64,000 bases of DNA from Janthinobacterium silvisoli. GTDB taxonomy: Bacteria; Pseudomonadota; Gammaproteobacteria; Burkholderiales; Burkholderiaceae_D. The translations under genes and the position numbers were made by a program. The notes beneath the pieces were generated by a model, which was not told where the DNA came from, searched no databases, and was given only the letters and a program-made list of their open reading frames with translations. The stretch's first letter is position 1; each line of letters starts with the position of its first letter. This document shows positions 9,067-16,454 of this stretch, in pieces. Where the stretch lies: NCBI RefSeq assembly GCF_014200725.1, contig NZ_JACHCL010000001.1:1922001-1986000 (forward strand), read 5' to 3'.

Positions 9067-10344
9067 ATGGCCCTCGCCACCAAATGCCCCCACTGCAACA
9101 CGATATTTCGGGTCGCTGCTGACCAATTGAAATTACGTGGGGGCATCGTGCGCTGTGGCACATGCAGGGAAGTCTTTGACGGCAATGCCGCGCTGGTCGA
9201 TCCAGCGGCGGCATTGCCGTTTTTACCTTCTGCTCCGGTTTCCCTGGCGCCTGCCGCGCCAGTGGTCCATGACGAACCCATCTACTCCCTCGATTTCGAC
9301 ACGTCGTTCGACCCGTTCGGCATTTTGCCCGATGCGGCGCAGATCGAGGACGAAGCTGAAAAGATCGAGCTGGACCTCGATATCGGCGACGAACCGCCAG
9401 TGAGTCAGCCTGTGCCGGTGGCCGAGCTCAACGCCGCAGCAGCGCCCGAACCCGAGCCACTGCCCGTGCCGATGGCGCCCTTCAAGCGCCGCCAGGTCGA
9501 CGAGGCGCCCGCCTTTGCCACGTATCTGCGCAGCAGCCGTCCGCAAGTTGAGGCGGACCAGGCCGTTCCAGTGCCGTCTATCGTGGAAAGCAAGCTTGCG
9601 CTGGAAAAGCCGGTGGAAACGATAACGGCGCCAGCGGAGCCGCAGCCGGAATCAGAACCAGAGCCGGAACCGGCCCAAGAGCCTGAATCAGAACCAGAAC
9701 CCATTTTCATTCCTGCCGCCAGTGCGCGCCAGGAGCCTGTCCTGGGCGAACACGCGCCGCTGGTGCTACCAGCCGAGCCTGTATTTGAGACTATCAGCAT
9801 AGCGCCGATAGACACCGCCGCTGACGAGCCCGCTTTTGTCATCCAGGGACGGCGCCGCGAACAAAGCGGCAAGGCCATGCGCGTGGCGATGGCCTCGGGT
9901 AGCGTGCTGCTGTTGCTGTTGTTGCTGCTACAAGGCATGACCACCTTCCGCAATCCGCTGGCAGCGCAATTTCCTGAATTAAAACCGGTGCTGGTCGCCG
10001 TCTGCTCGCTGAGCGGCTGCAAGGTCGACTTGCCCGCGCAAATCGAAGCGCTGGCCATCGAGCAGGGCGAATTGCAAACCCTGGCGCCGAATACGTTTTC
10101 CTATGTGTCCCTGCTGCGCAACCAGAGCCGCAACGTGCAGGCCTGGCCCAGCATCGAGCTGATCCTCAATGATGGCAATGACAAGCCCGTGGTACGCCGC
10201 GTGATCGGGCCGCGCGATTATCTTCCCAATGGCAGCGATATGGCCAAGGGCTTTGCAGCGCGTTCGGAACAAACCATCAAACTGTATTTTTCATTAGACC
10301 AGCTCACGGCGGCTGGCTACCATATCGCCATCTTCTACCCCTAA
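9067..10344 (+). CDS. Zinc-ribbon, single-pass membrane protein (MJ0042 zinc finger, DUF3426)
   Basis: The 425-residue protein opens with a zinc ribbon: CPHCNTIFRVAADQLKLRG followed by VRCGTC, giving two CxxC pairs. A long Pro/Glu/Ala-rich acidic linker spans about residues 100-250. A single leucine-rich transmembrane helix lies near residues 278-292, and a C-terminal domain of the DUF3426 type follows, with two cysteines in SLSGCK and VCSLSG. The topology suggests a cytosolic zinc finger tethered to a periplasmic domain. The function of the family is not known. It follows prmA by 17 bp and precedes the kinase gene by 11 bp. Confidence 0.85.
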   Translation: MALATKCPHCNTIFRVAADQLKLRGGIVRCGTCREVFDGNAALVDPAAALPFLPSAPVSLAPAAPVVHDEPIYSLDFDTSFDPFGILPDAAQIEDEAEKIELDLDIGDEPPVSQPVPVAELNAAAAPEPEPLPVPMAPFKRRQVDEAPAFATYLRSSRPQVEADQAVPVPSIVESKLALEKPVETITAPAEPQPESEPEPEPAQEPESEPEPIFIPAASARQEPVLGEHAPLVLPAEPVFETISIAPIDTAADEPAFVIQGRRREQSGKAMRVAMASGSVLLLLLLLLQGMTTFRNPLAAQFPELKPVLVAVCSLSGCKVDLPAQIEALAIEQGELQTLAPNTFSYVSLLRNQSRNVQAWPSIELILNDGNDKPVVRRVIGPRDYLPNGSDMAKGFAARSEQTIKLYFSLDQLTAAGYHIAIFYP

Positions 10345-10355
10345 CAGACACTATC

Positions 10356-11294
10356 ATGACTAAAACATCGTTGATCTGCGGCTCCCTCGCCACCGACACC
10401 ATCATGCAATTCCCAGGCCGCTTCAGCGAATCCCTGCTGGCCGACCAGCTGCATAAAGTCAACGTTTCCTTCCTCGTGCCCACCATGCGCACCGAGTTCG
10501 GCGGCTGTTCGGGCAATATCGCCTACAGCCTGAAAATGCTGGGCGGCGACCCGCGCATCGTCGGCGTCATGGGCCAGGACAGCGCAGCCTACCTGGAACG
10601 CCTGCAAAAGCTGGGCATTTCCACTGCCAACATCATGATCAAGGCCGACAGCTACAATGCGCAGTGCTTCGTTACGGCCGATGCGGACAATAACCAGATC
10701 AACGCCTTCCACCCAGGCGCCATGTCCTTCGCGCATGAAAACCCGATTGCCAATGCTGGTCCCGCCAAGATCGCCATCATCTCGCCAGACGGCGACCAGG
10801 GCATGCTCAAGCACGCCGCCGACCTGGCCGAGCTGGGCATTCCCTTCATGTTTGATCCGGGCCAGCAATTGCCACGCTTCAATGGTGAGCAATTGATCGA
10901 CTTCATCAACAAGGCCACTTATGTGTCGGCCAACGATTATGAAATCGAAATGATGATCGAACGCACGGGCTTGAGCCTGGAAGAGATCGCCAGCCGCCTG
11001 GAAGCGCTGATCGTCACGCGCGGTGAAAAAGGTTCTGAAATCTATACGGGCGGCAAGCGCATCGACATTCCTGCCGTGCCTGCCAAGGAAGTACTCGATC
11101 CAACCGGCTGCGGCGACGCCTACCGCGCCGGCTTGTTGTTCGGCATCACCAATGACTTGGGCTGGGAAACCAGCGGCCGCCTGGCCAGCCTGGTGGGATC
11201 CATCAAGATCGCCACCCAGGGCGCGCAAAACCATGTATTTACGCCGGACAGCATCGCCGACCAGTTTGAAGCGGCGTTTGGCTACCGCTATTAA
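10356..11294 (+). CDS. PfkB-family carbohydrate/nucleoside kinase
   Basis: The 312-residue protein has the two PfkB signatures: the N-terminal glycine motif FGGCSGNIAYSLKMLGG and the C-terminal LDPTGCGDAYRAGLL, with the catalytic aspartate and anion hole. Family members phosphorylate sugars or nucleosides such as ribose or adenosine. The pattern with a short N-terminus (SLATDTIMQFPGRFSE) resembles adenosine-kinase-like members, but the substrate cannot be read from the sequence. It is the last gene of the rightward group; a GGGGTCAGGC hairpin follows the stop. Confidence 0.88.
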   Translation: MTKTSLICGSLATDTIMQFPGRFSESLLADQLHKVNVSFLVPTMRTEFGGCSGNIAYSLKMLGGDPRIVGVMGQDSAAYLERLQKLGISTANIMIKADSYNAQCFVTADADNNQINAFHPGAMSFAHENPIANAGPAKIAIISPDGDQGMLKHAADLAELGIPFMFDPGQQLPRFNGEQLIDFINKATYVSANDYEIEMMIERTGLSLEEIASRLEALIVTRGEKGSEIYTGGKRIDIPAVPAKEVLDPTGCGDAYRAGLLFGITNDLGWETSGRLASLVGSIKIATQGAQNHVFTPDSIADQFEAAFGYRY

Positions 11295-11302
11295 GTAATG
11301 CC

Positions 11303-11342
11303 GGGGTCAGGCGGGGATGAAAAGTCCCGCGCGCCTGGCCCC
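11303..11342 (+). terminator. GGGGTCAGGC-type hairpin between the PfkB kinase gene and yggT
   Basis: Arms GGGGTCAGGC (11303-11312) and GCCTGGCCCC (11333-11342) pair with one wobble, with an inner GGGA/TCCC pair. There is no T-run, so it is not a classical intrinsic terminator. It lies between converging genes. The GGGGTCAG core recurs near 62075. Confidence 0.45.
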
Positions 11343-11363
11343 ATTCAGGCAAACTTGCCCGTC

Positions 11364-11894
11364 TTACCTCCCGCCGAAAATCATCCCCACCAGAATTTGC
11401 GCGATCTGCAACAGGATCAGCGCCACCAGCAGCGACAAATCCAGATTACCCACCAGCGGCACCACGCGGCGCAGCGGACGCAGCAGTGGCTCGTTCAGGG
11501 CCCGCACGAATGGCGCCAGCGGCGCATGCGGGTTCACCCAGCTGAAAATGGCTTCGATGATCAGCAGCGCCATGAAACCATACAAGATCCATTGCAGGAA
11601 GCGCTGCAAGGCCTTCAGCAGCACGGCCTCGAAAGGGTAGCCAGCGATAAACCAGACCGAGGTGGCCAGCAAGACGATCAAAAAGGCGCCAATCAGGCTA
11701 GCCCAGTCATATCCGCCCACGCCAGGCACGATGCGGCGCAAAGGGCGCACCAGCCAGTCGGACAATTGAAACGTGAATTGGGCCACCGACGAGGGCGGCC
11801 GCACGCGCACAGCCTGCATCCAGAAGCGCAGCAGTAAAACCCCGCCCAACAGAGTGGCAATGGTATCAACGATCAATGTAAGGATAGTGAGCAC
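11364..11894 (-). CDS. YggT-family integral membrane protein
   Basis: The 176-residue protein is made of two similar halves, each with a hydrophobic helix pair and the motif pattern PLRRIVP or PLRRVVP preceded by S-D-W or N-E-P. This duplicated pattern defines the YggT family of inner-membrane proteins, linked in other bacteria to cell shape, division and osmotic adaptation. About four transmembrane segments are visible. It lies just downstream of the histone-like gene, but a strong terminator separates the two. Confidence 0.88.
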   Translation of the reverse strand: MLTILTLIVDTIATLLGGVLLLRFWMQAVRVRPPSSVAQFTFQLSDWLVRPLRRIVPGVGGYDWASLIGAFLIVLLATSVWFIAGYPFEAVLLKALQRFLQWILYGFMALLIIEAIFSWVNPHAPLAPFVRALNEPLLRPLRRVVPLVGNLDLSLLVALILLQIAQILVGMIFGGR

Positions 11895-11905
11895 GAATAA
11901 TTCTC

Positions 11906-11942
11906 CAAAAAAAAACCGCTGTGTGATTACGTCACACAGCGG
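11906..11942 (-). terminator. Intrinsic terminator of the histone H1-like gene
   Basis: Arms CCGCTGTGTGA (11916-11926) and TCACACAGCGG (11932-11942) pair perfectly over a 5-nt loop. On the minus strand the stem is followed by a run of ten T (11906-11915 reads as A on plus). It lies 36 bp past the H1-like stop codon. Confidence 0.85.
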
Positions 11943-11977
11943 CGTGTTGCCTCATCCAGGCACCCGAAAGACTCGAA

Positions 11978-13219
11978 TTACGATGGGCGGGTGCTGGTTG
12001 GGAATGGCCAGGCGGCAGCCGGAGCCAACACGGTTTTTGCTACAGGTGCGATAGGCGCCGATGGCTTGGCCGCTTCTACCTTCTTCGGCGCGGCTTTTTT
12101 AGGCGCGGCCTTCTTGACGGCAGGCTTGGCTGCAACAGCGGCTGGTGCTGCAGCAGGCGCTGCCACCGGTGCGGCAGCGGCGGCCACTGGGGCAGCTGCT
12201 GGCTTGACGGCAGGCTTAGCTGCAGGTTTAGCTGCTGCTTTCGCCGCTGGCTTGGCTGCAGGCTTGGCTACAGCTTTAGCCGCTGGCTTGGCCGCAGGTT
12301 TCGCTGCGACTTTTGCTGCCGGCTTGGCTGCCACTTTGGCCGCTGGCTTGGCTGCTGCTTTCGCTGCAGGTTTAGCTGCTGCTTTCGCTGCTGGCTTGGC
12401 CGCAGGTTTCGCTGCCGCTTTGGCCGCTGGCTTGGCTGCTGCTTTTGCTGCAGGTTTCGCTACCGCTTTTGCTGCTGGCTTGGCCGCTGCCTTTGCTGCA
12501 GGTTTGGCAGCTGGCTTGGCAACCGCTTTTTTCGCCGCTGGCTTGGCAGCTGCTTTCGCTACCGGTTTGGCTGCTGCTTTCGCTGCTGGCTTGGCGGCTG
12601 CCTTGGCTGCTGGCTTGGCAACGGCTTTTTTCGCCGCTGGCTTGGCTGCTACCTTGGCTGCTGCTTTCGCTACCGGTTTGGCGGCGGCTTTTGCGGCTGG
12701 CTTGGCAGCTGCTTTTTTCGCTGCTGGCTTGGCTGCTACCTTGGTCGCTGCTTTCGCTGCTGGCTTGGCTGCTGCCTTGGCGGCAGGTTTTGCCGCCGCT
12801 TTTTTCACGGCTGGCTTGGCGACAGCTTTTGCTGCAGGTTTAGCTGCTGCTTTCGCTGCTGGCTTGGCTGCCGCTTTGGCGACAGGTTTGGCCGTTGCCT
12901 TGGCTGCAGGTTTCGCTGCTGCTTTTTTCACGGCTGGCTTGGCAGCTGGTTTCGCTGCGGCTTTTGCCACAACCTTGGCAGCTGGCTTGGCGACAGCTTT
13001 GACAGCGGCTTTCGCTGCTGGCTTGGCTGCTGCTTTTGCTACTGGCTTGGCGGCAGGTTTTGCGACGGCTTTGGCGGCCGGCTTGGCTGCTGGTTTTGCT
13101 GCGGCTTTGGCAGCTGGTTTAGCGGCAGCCGTTTTTGCTGCGGCTGCCGGCTTCTTCGCGGCAGGAGCAGCCTTGGCGGCTGGTTTCTTTACTTCTGATT
13201 TCTTAGCGGCTGTTGCCAT
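11978..13219 (-). CDS. Histone H1-like alanine/lysine/proline-repeat DNA-binding protein
   Basis: The 413-residue protein starts at the ATG after an AAGGAGAG ribosome site (a longer open frame to 13276 lacks one). After MATAAKKSEVKK it is almost entirely made of KPAAKAAA-type units with variants (KPVAKAA, KKAAAKPA, KKAVAKPA) to about residue 350, then an Ala/Pro/Val-rich section with KKAAPKKAAPKK, and a distinct end, AAWPFPTSTRPS. This matches H1-like or AlgP-like proteins of betaproteobacteria, expected to be disordered, strongly basic and nucleoid-associated. Homologues are usually shorter, and the repeat tract makes length variation likely. It has its own terminator. Its role is inferred from composition only. 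Confidence 0.85.
   Translation of the reverse strand: MATAAKKSEVKKPAAKAAPAAKKPAAAAKTAAAKPAAKAAAKPAAKPAAKAVAKPAAKPVAKAAAKPAAKAAVKAVAKPAAKVVAKAAAKPAAKPAVKKAAAKPAAKATAKPVAKAAAKPAAKAAAKPAAKAVAKPAVKKAAAKPAAKAAAKPAAKAATKVAAKPAAKKAAAKPAAKAAAKPVAKAAAKVAAKPAAKKAVAKPAAKAAAKPAAKAAAKPVAKAAAKPAAKKAVAKPAAKPAAKAAAKPAAKAVAKPAAKAAAKPAAKAAAKPAAKPAAKAAAKPAAKAAAKPAAKVAAKPAAKVAAKPAAKPAAKAVAKPAAKPAAKAAAKPAAKPAVKPAAAPVAAAAAPVAAPAAAPAAVAAKPAVKKAAPKKAAPKKVEAAKPSAPIAPVAKTVLAPAAAWPFPTSTRPS
12220..13180. repeat. Low-complexity tandem repeat tract encoding KPAAK units
   Basis: Within the H1-like gene the DNA is a degenerate tandem array of units reading GCTGGCTTGGC or GCAGGTTT plus GCTGCTTTCGC on the plus strand. Unit spacing varies between about 12 and 36 bp, and some blocks recur almost unchanged. 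Such a tract is prone to slippage and recombination. It also creates a long open frame on the opposite strand. Confidence 0.8.
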
Positions 13220-13510
13220 TTGTCTCTCCTTCATCTGAGATGAGAAATTTAAGCTACAAGATTTAAACCCGTCCAACCCACCACTGGGATAGGCCAGGCG
13301 AATTATTCATCGGCACAAACGGTCGTTTGCGCTAATGAATTCGGCACCAGCTGAACTGCTGCAACTCCTCACGTTTGCAGCACTTCAGCCATCGTCGGTG
13401 CCACCCTGCTTGATCTCGCAGCTGGTGGCAAAGTCTGAATTCGGTCATATCGTTTTCGATGCCGTGCGTTTTACGCTCCTCGCATCGCGCTCGCCACAAC
13501 ACCATTCGTC

Positions 13511-13552
13511 AAATAAAAAACCGCCATGCCTGAAAAAATTCGGGCACGGCGG
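13511..13552 (-). terminator. Rho-independent terminator-like hairpin (minus strand)
   Basis: Arms CCGCCATGCCTGAA and TTCGGGCACGGCGG pair with one mismatch and one wobble. On the minus strand the stem is followed by TTTTTTATTT (13511-13520). No obvious minus-strand coding gene ends just before it. Confidence 0.7.
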
Positions 13553-13641
13553 CAGACGAAAACGGTGTGGTTTTGTGCATATCCGTGTAAATCTGTATCC
13601 CTGATTAGCGAGGTTTTATCGTCACCGCGCTGGTTAAAAAA
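13511..13641 (-). ncRNA. Candidate small RNA or attenuated leader upstream of the H1-like gene
   Basis: On the minus strand a possible -10 element TAGAAT (13648-13653) would start a transcript near 13641. About 90 nt later comes a strong hairpin, arms 13539-13552 and 13521-13534 with a 4-nt A/T loop, followed by TTTTTTATTT. This is the pattern of a free-standing small RNA of about 130 nt. Alternatively it is an attenuator in a 420-nt leader of the H1-like gene. The -35 region is weak (TTATGA). I do not recognise it as a known RNA family. Confidence 0.35.
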
Positions 13642-14384
13642 CCCCGCATTCTAACGCTCGCATTCGCAATCTCATAAAGTACACGAAAACCTTGTCGCTG
13701 CGCAACCGGCACGACATGTTTTCACGGGCTTTTTTGCACGATACGCGCGCTATCGCACGATCGCACCGCAAATGCTGTCTCCAGCATGCGTGGAAACGAT
13801 ATTTTCAGCGCGCGATGCGGCGACTCCCGGCCTCCAAAAAAACGCCTCACGACATCAACCATGCGGCGAAAAAAATCTCTGCACTTTTCAGTTTTGCCGC
13901 ACACCTTGCGCACATCAGTTCGAACTCGCATCCTGATTTTTTCAGCATCGCTTCACCGCTATTTTCACTATCGGCGACCGCGGCCACAAGGTCAAGCCCA
14001 CCATCTCTTGCCACCACAGCGCGGCCACACCTGGTGTAAAAACTCAGTATCCAAACGCCGCATGCGACATCCCGGTTGACCACGCAAGCGAGCCTCACGA
14101 TCAAGCACACGGAGCGAGCGATGATGTCTATAGCCGGCAAGACCGGCGCTCATGAAATTCGCTGGGCCGACAACATGAATCGCATCGCACTTCCTGTATC
14201 GGCCATATCATGATGATAGCGGCAGACTCGAAAAATTCAAGCTGGCGTAATTTTTCGGCGGTGATGGAGCACGAGAGCAGCGATACGGCGTCGATGAAAA
14301 CGCCGATGCATCGTGCAGAAAATAGGCCGTCCGATTTCGCACAGTCCCGACAAGGACGCATGACAAATGGCGAGGCCAGATAGC

Positions 14385-14408
14385 AAAAGGCCCCGCATCT
14401 GCGGGGCC
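14385..14408 (-). terminator. Terminator after the truncated nrdB copy
   Basis: Arms GGCCCCGC and GCGGGGCC (14389-14396, 14401-14408) form a perfect 8-bp stem with a 4-nt loop, followed on the minus strand by TTTT. It lies 47 bp after the stop codon of the nrdB copy. Confidence 0.7.
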
Positions 14409-14455
14409 CTCACATAACCATCGCCAGCTGGATGACCTGGCATTCGTCTATCCAT

Positions 14456-15064
14456 TTATTCCCAGTTCAACGCGCCACCGGTCTGGTACTCGGTCACGCG
14501 CGTCTCGAAGAAGTTACGCTCTTTCTTCATGTCGATCATTTCGCTCATCCATGGGAAGGGGTTTTCTTCCTGGGCAAACAGTGGCTCGATGCCGATTTGC
14601 TGCGCGCGGCGGTTGGCGATGAAGCGCAGGTAGCCCTTGAACATCGGTGCGTTCAGGCCCAGCACGCCGCGTGGCATGGTGTCTTCGGCGTACGCGTATT
14701 CCAGGTCGACGGCTTTCAGGAACAGCTGCTTGATCTCTTCGCGGAATTCGGCGGTCCACAGCTGCGGGTTTTCCATTTTCACGGTGTTGATCAAGTCGAT
14801 ACCGAAATTGCAGTGCATCGATTCGTCGCGCAGGATGTATTGATACTGTTCTGCCGCGCCCATCATCTTGTTCTGGCGGCCCAGCGCCAGGATCTGGGTA
14901 AAGCCCACGTAGAAGAACAAGCCGGGCATCAGGCGGGTGAAATCGATCTGGGAGTTGAGCTGCTTCTGGCCGTTTGCAATCGTGCCGGTGATGAAAGCCG
15001 GGTCGGTCAGGGTGTTGATGAACGGGATCAGGAACGCGTCCTTGTCACGAATCGACTTGCTCAT
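14456..15064 (-). pseudogene. Truncated second copy of nrdB (C-terminal half, not catalytic)
   Basis: The 202-residue frame, from an ATG at 15062-15064, matches the C-terminal half of NrdB (residues 184-383 of the complete gene). Over 14454-14923 it differs from the complete copy by only five bases, all synonymous. The next 45 codons carry eleven amino-acid changes. The carboxylate ligand Glu228 of the complete protein (LMEG) is Pro47 here (LMPG). The N-terminal half, with ligands Asp125, Glu155 and His158 and the radical tyrosine Tyr162, is absent. It cannot form the di-metal site. The frame is also open upstream to an ATG at 15119-15121 inside the preceding terminator hairpin; no ribosome site is seen. 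Either a decayed duplicate kept similar by gene conversion, or a small NrdB-derived protein. Confidence 0.85.
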
Positions 15065-15090
15065 AGTCGGCGTAGAAAAGCAGCGCTTAT

Positions 15091-15121
15091 AAAAAAATGC
15101 GCCGTCATGATGACGGCGCAT
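15091..15121 (-). terminator. Terminator of nrdB
   Basis: A 25-bp near-perfect palindrome (arms ATGCGCCGTCAT and ATGACGGCGCAT) followed on the minus strand by seven T. It lies 45 bp past the nrdB stop and directly before the truncated copy, whose open frame runs through it. Confidence 0.85.
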
Positions 15122-15165
15122 ATGGAGCCAGGCAGGATAGATGGCTGCCTTATTGCATTAATGCA

Positions 15166-16317
15166 TTATTCCCAGTTCAACGCGCCACCGGTCTGGTACT
15201 CGGTCACGCGCGTCTCGAAGAAATTACGCTCTTTCTTCATGTCGATCATTTCGCTCATCCATGGGAAGGGGTTTTCTTCCTGGGCGAACAGTGGCTCGAT
15301 GCCGATTTGCTGCGCGCGGCGGTTGGCGATGAAGCGCAGGTAGCCCTTGAACATCGGTGCGTTCAGGCCCAGCACGCCGCGTGGCATGGTGTCTTCGGCG
15401 TACGCGTATTCCAGGTCGACGGCTTTCAGGAACAGCTGCTTGATCTCTTCGCGGAATTCGGCGGTCCACAGCTGTGGATTTTCCATTTTCACGGTGTTGA
15501 TCAAGTCGATACCGAAATTGCAGTGCATCGATTCGTCGCGCAGGATGTATTGATACTGTTCTGCCGCGCCCATCATCTTGTTCTGGCGGCCCAGCGCCAG
15601 GATCTGGGTGAAGCCCACGTAGAAGAACAAGCCCTCCATCAGGCAGGCGAAGACGATCAGGGACTTCAGCAGCTTCTGGTCGTTTTCAATCGTGCCGGTG
15701 GTGAAAGCCGGGTCGGTCAGGGTGTTGATGAACGGGATCAGGAACTCGTCCTTGTCACGGATCGACTTGACTTCATTGTAGGCGTTGAAGATTTCAGCTT
15801 CGTCCAGGCCCAGCGATTCAACGATGTATTGATATGCATGGGTGTGGATCGCTTCCTCGAACGCCTGGCGCAGCAGGTATTGGCGGCACTCAGGGGCCGT
15901 GATGTGGCGATAAGTGCCCAGTACGATATTGTTGGCGGCCAGCGAGTCGGCGGTGACGAAAAAGCCCAGGTTGCGCTTGACCAGGCGGCGTTCATCGTCG
16001 GTCAGGCCGTTCGGGTTCTTCCACAGCTCGATATCGCGCTGCATGTTCACTTCCTGCGGCATCCAGTGGTTGGCGCAACCGGCCAGGTATTTATCCCACG
16101 CCCATTTGTACTTGAACGGCACCAGCTGGTTGACGTCGGTCTTGCCATTGATGATGCGCTTGTCATCTGCATTGACGCGGCGCGCCACTTGTTCGGCATT
16201 CGCTTCGGACGGCTCGGCGCCCGCAGCCAGGTTCAAATCGGTATTTCCCAGCGGCGCTTGCTGCGCCGAACGCGGCACAGCGGCCGGCGTGGCTTCATCA
16301 TCCCATGACAACGACAT
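15166..16317 (-). CDS. nrdB: Class I ribonucleotide reductase, beta subunit
   Basis: The 383-residue protein holds the di-metal site and tyrosyl radical that NrdA needs to reduce ribonucleotides. By alignment with E. coli NrdB the ligands are Asp125 (TADSLA), Glu155 and His158 (EEAIHTHAY), Glu228 (LMEGLFF), and Glu262 and His265 (RDESMH), with radical Tyr162. All are present. An AAGGAAG ribosome site precedes the ATG. It follows nrdA after a 137-bp gap containing a hairpin and has its own terminator. The last 470 bp are repeated in the truncated copy downstream. Confidence 0.97.
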   Translation of the reverse strand: MSLSWDDEATPAAVPRSAQQAPLGNTDLNLAAGAEPSEANAEQVARRVNADDKRIINGKTDVNQLVPFKYKWAWDKYLAGCANHWMPQEVNMQRDIELWKNPNGLTDDERRLVKRNLGFFVTADSLAANNIVLGTYRHITAPECRQYLLRQAFEEAIHTHAYQYIVESLGLDEAEIFNAYNEVKSIRDKDEFLIPFINTLTDPAFTTGTIENDQKLLKSLIVFACLMEGLFFYVGFTQILALGRQNKMMGAAEQYQYILRDESMHCNFGIDLINTVKMENPQLWTAEFREEIKQLFLKAVDLEYAYAEDTMPRGVLGLNAPMFKGYLRFIANRRAQQIGIEPLFAQEENPFPWMSEMIDMKKERNFFETRVTEYQTGGALNWE

Positions 16318-16401
16318 AATTATTCTTCCTTTCCATGCCGGCTAGCCGGCGTCTGCAACAGGCCCGTTGAATCGGACAATACAGACATTGACAACATTGA
16401 A

Positions 16402-16424
16402 TCAGCCCGGCCGCGCCGGGCTGA
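16402..16424 (-). promoter_or_regulatory. Hairpin between nrdA and nrdB
   Basis: Arms TCAGCCCGGC and GCCGGGCTGA form a perfect 10-bp stem over CGC, without a following T-run on the minus strand. It may protect the 3' end of nrdA mRNA or lower transcription into nrdB. The function is inferred. Confidence 0.4.
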
Positions 16425-16454
16425 CAACTTAAATTCTTTAAAAACCGTAGGTTT

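Larger units (their letters stand above)
13220..14384. other. 1.2-kb stretch without a convincing gene
   Basis: Several short open frames exist on both strands (up to about 115 codons), but none has a clear ribosome site, recognisable domain or consistent codon use, and they overlap each other. The stretch holds an imperfect palindrome (GCACAAACG / CGTTTGCGC, 13313-13332), a minus-strand terminator-like hairpin (13511-13552) and a candidate minus-strand promoter near 13648. I see nothing definite between 13700 and 14380, which alternates A/T runs with GC-rich words. Confidence 0.5.

Noticed and set aside
11991..13238. A 415-codon open frame on the plus strand opposite the H1-like gene, encoding Ala/Gly/Leu/Phe repeats
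   Set aside because: It is a by-product of the repeat composition on the other strand. The minus frame has the ribosome site, the conserved H1-like ends and a terminator.
13335..13604. Short plus-strand frames of 89 and 115 codons in the gap upstream of the H1-like gene
   Set aside because: They have no ribosome site or domain, and the first overlaps the terminator-like hairpin.
13847..14361. Minus-strand frames of 97 and 77 codons in the same gap
   Set aside because: They overlap one another, are rich in Cys and Arg and have no start signal. They remain possible but unsupported.
14456..15640. The repeated nrdB segments as a possible insertion sequence or integrative element
   Set aside because: The repeat is bounded by the nrdB stop codon and coding sequence, with no transposase, terminal inverted repeats or target duplication seen.
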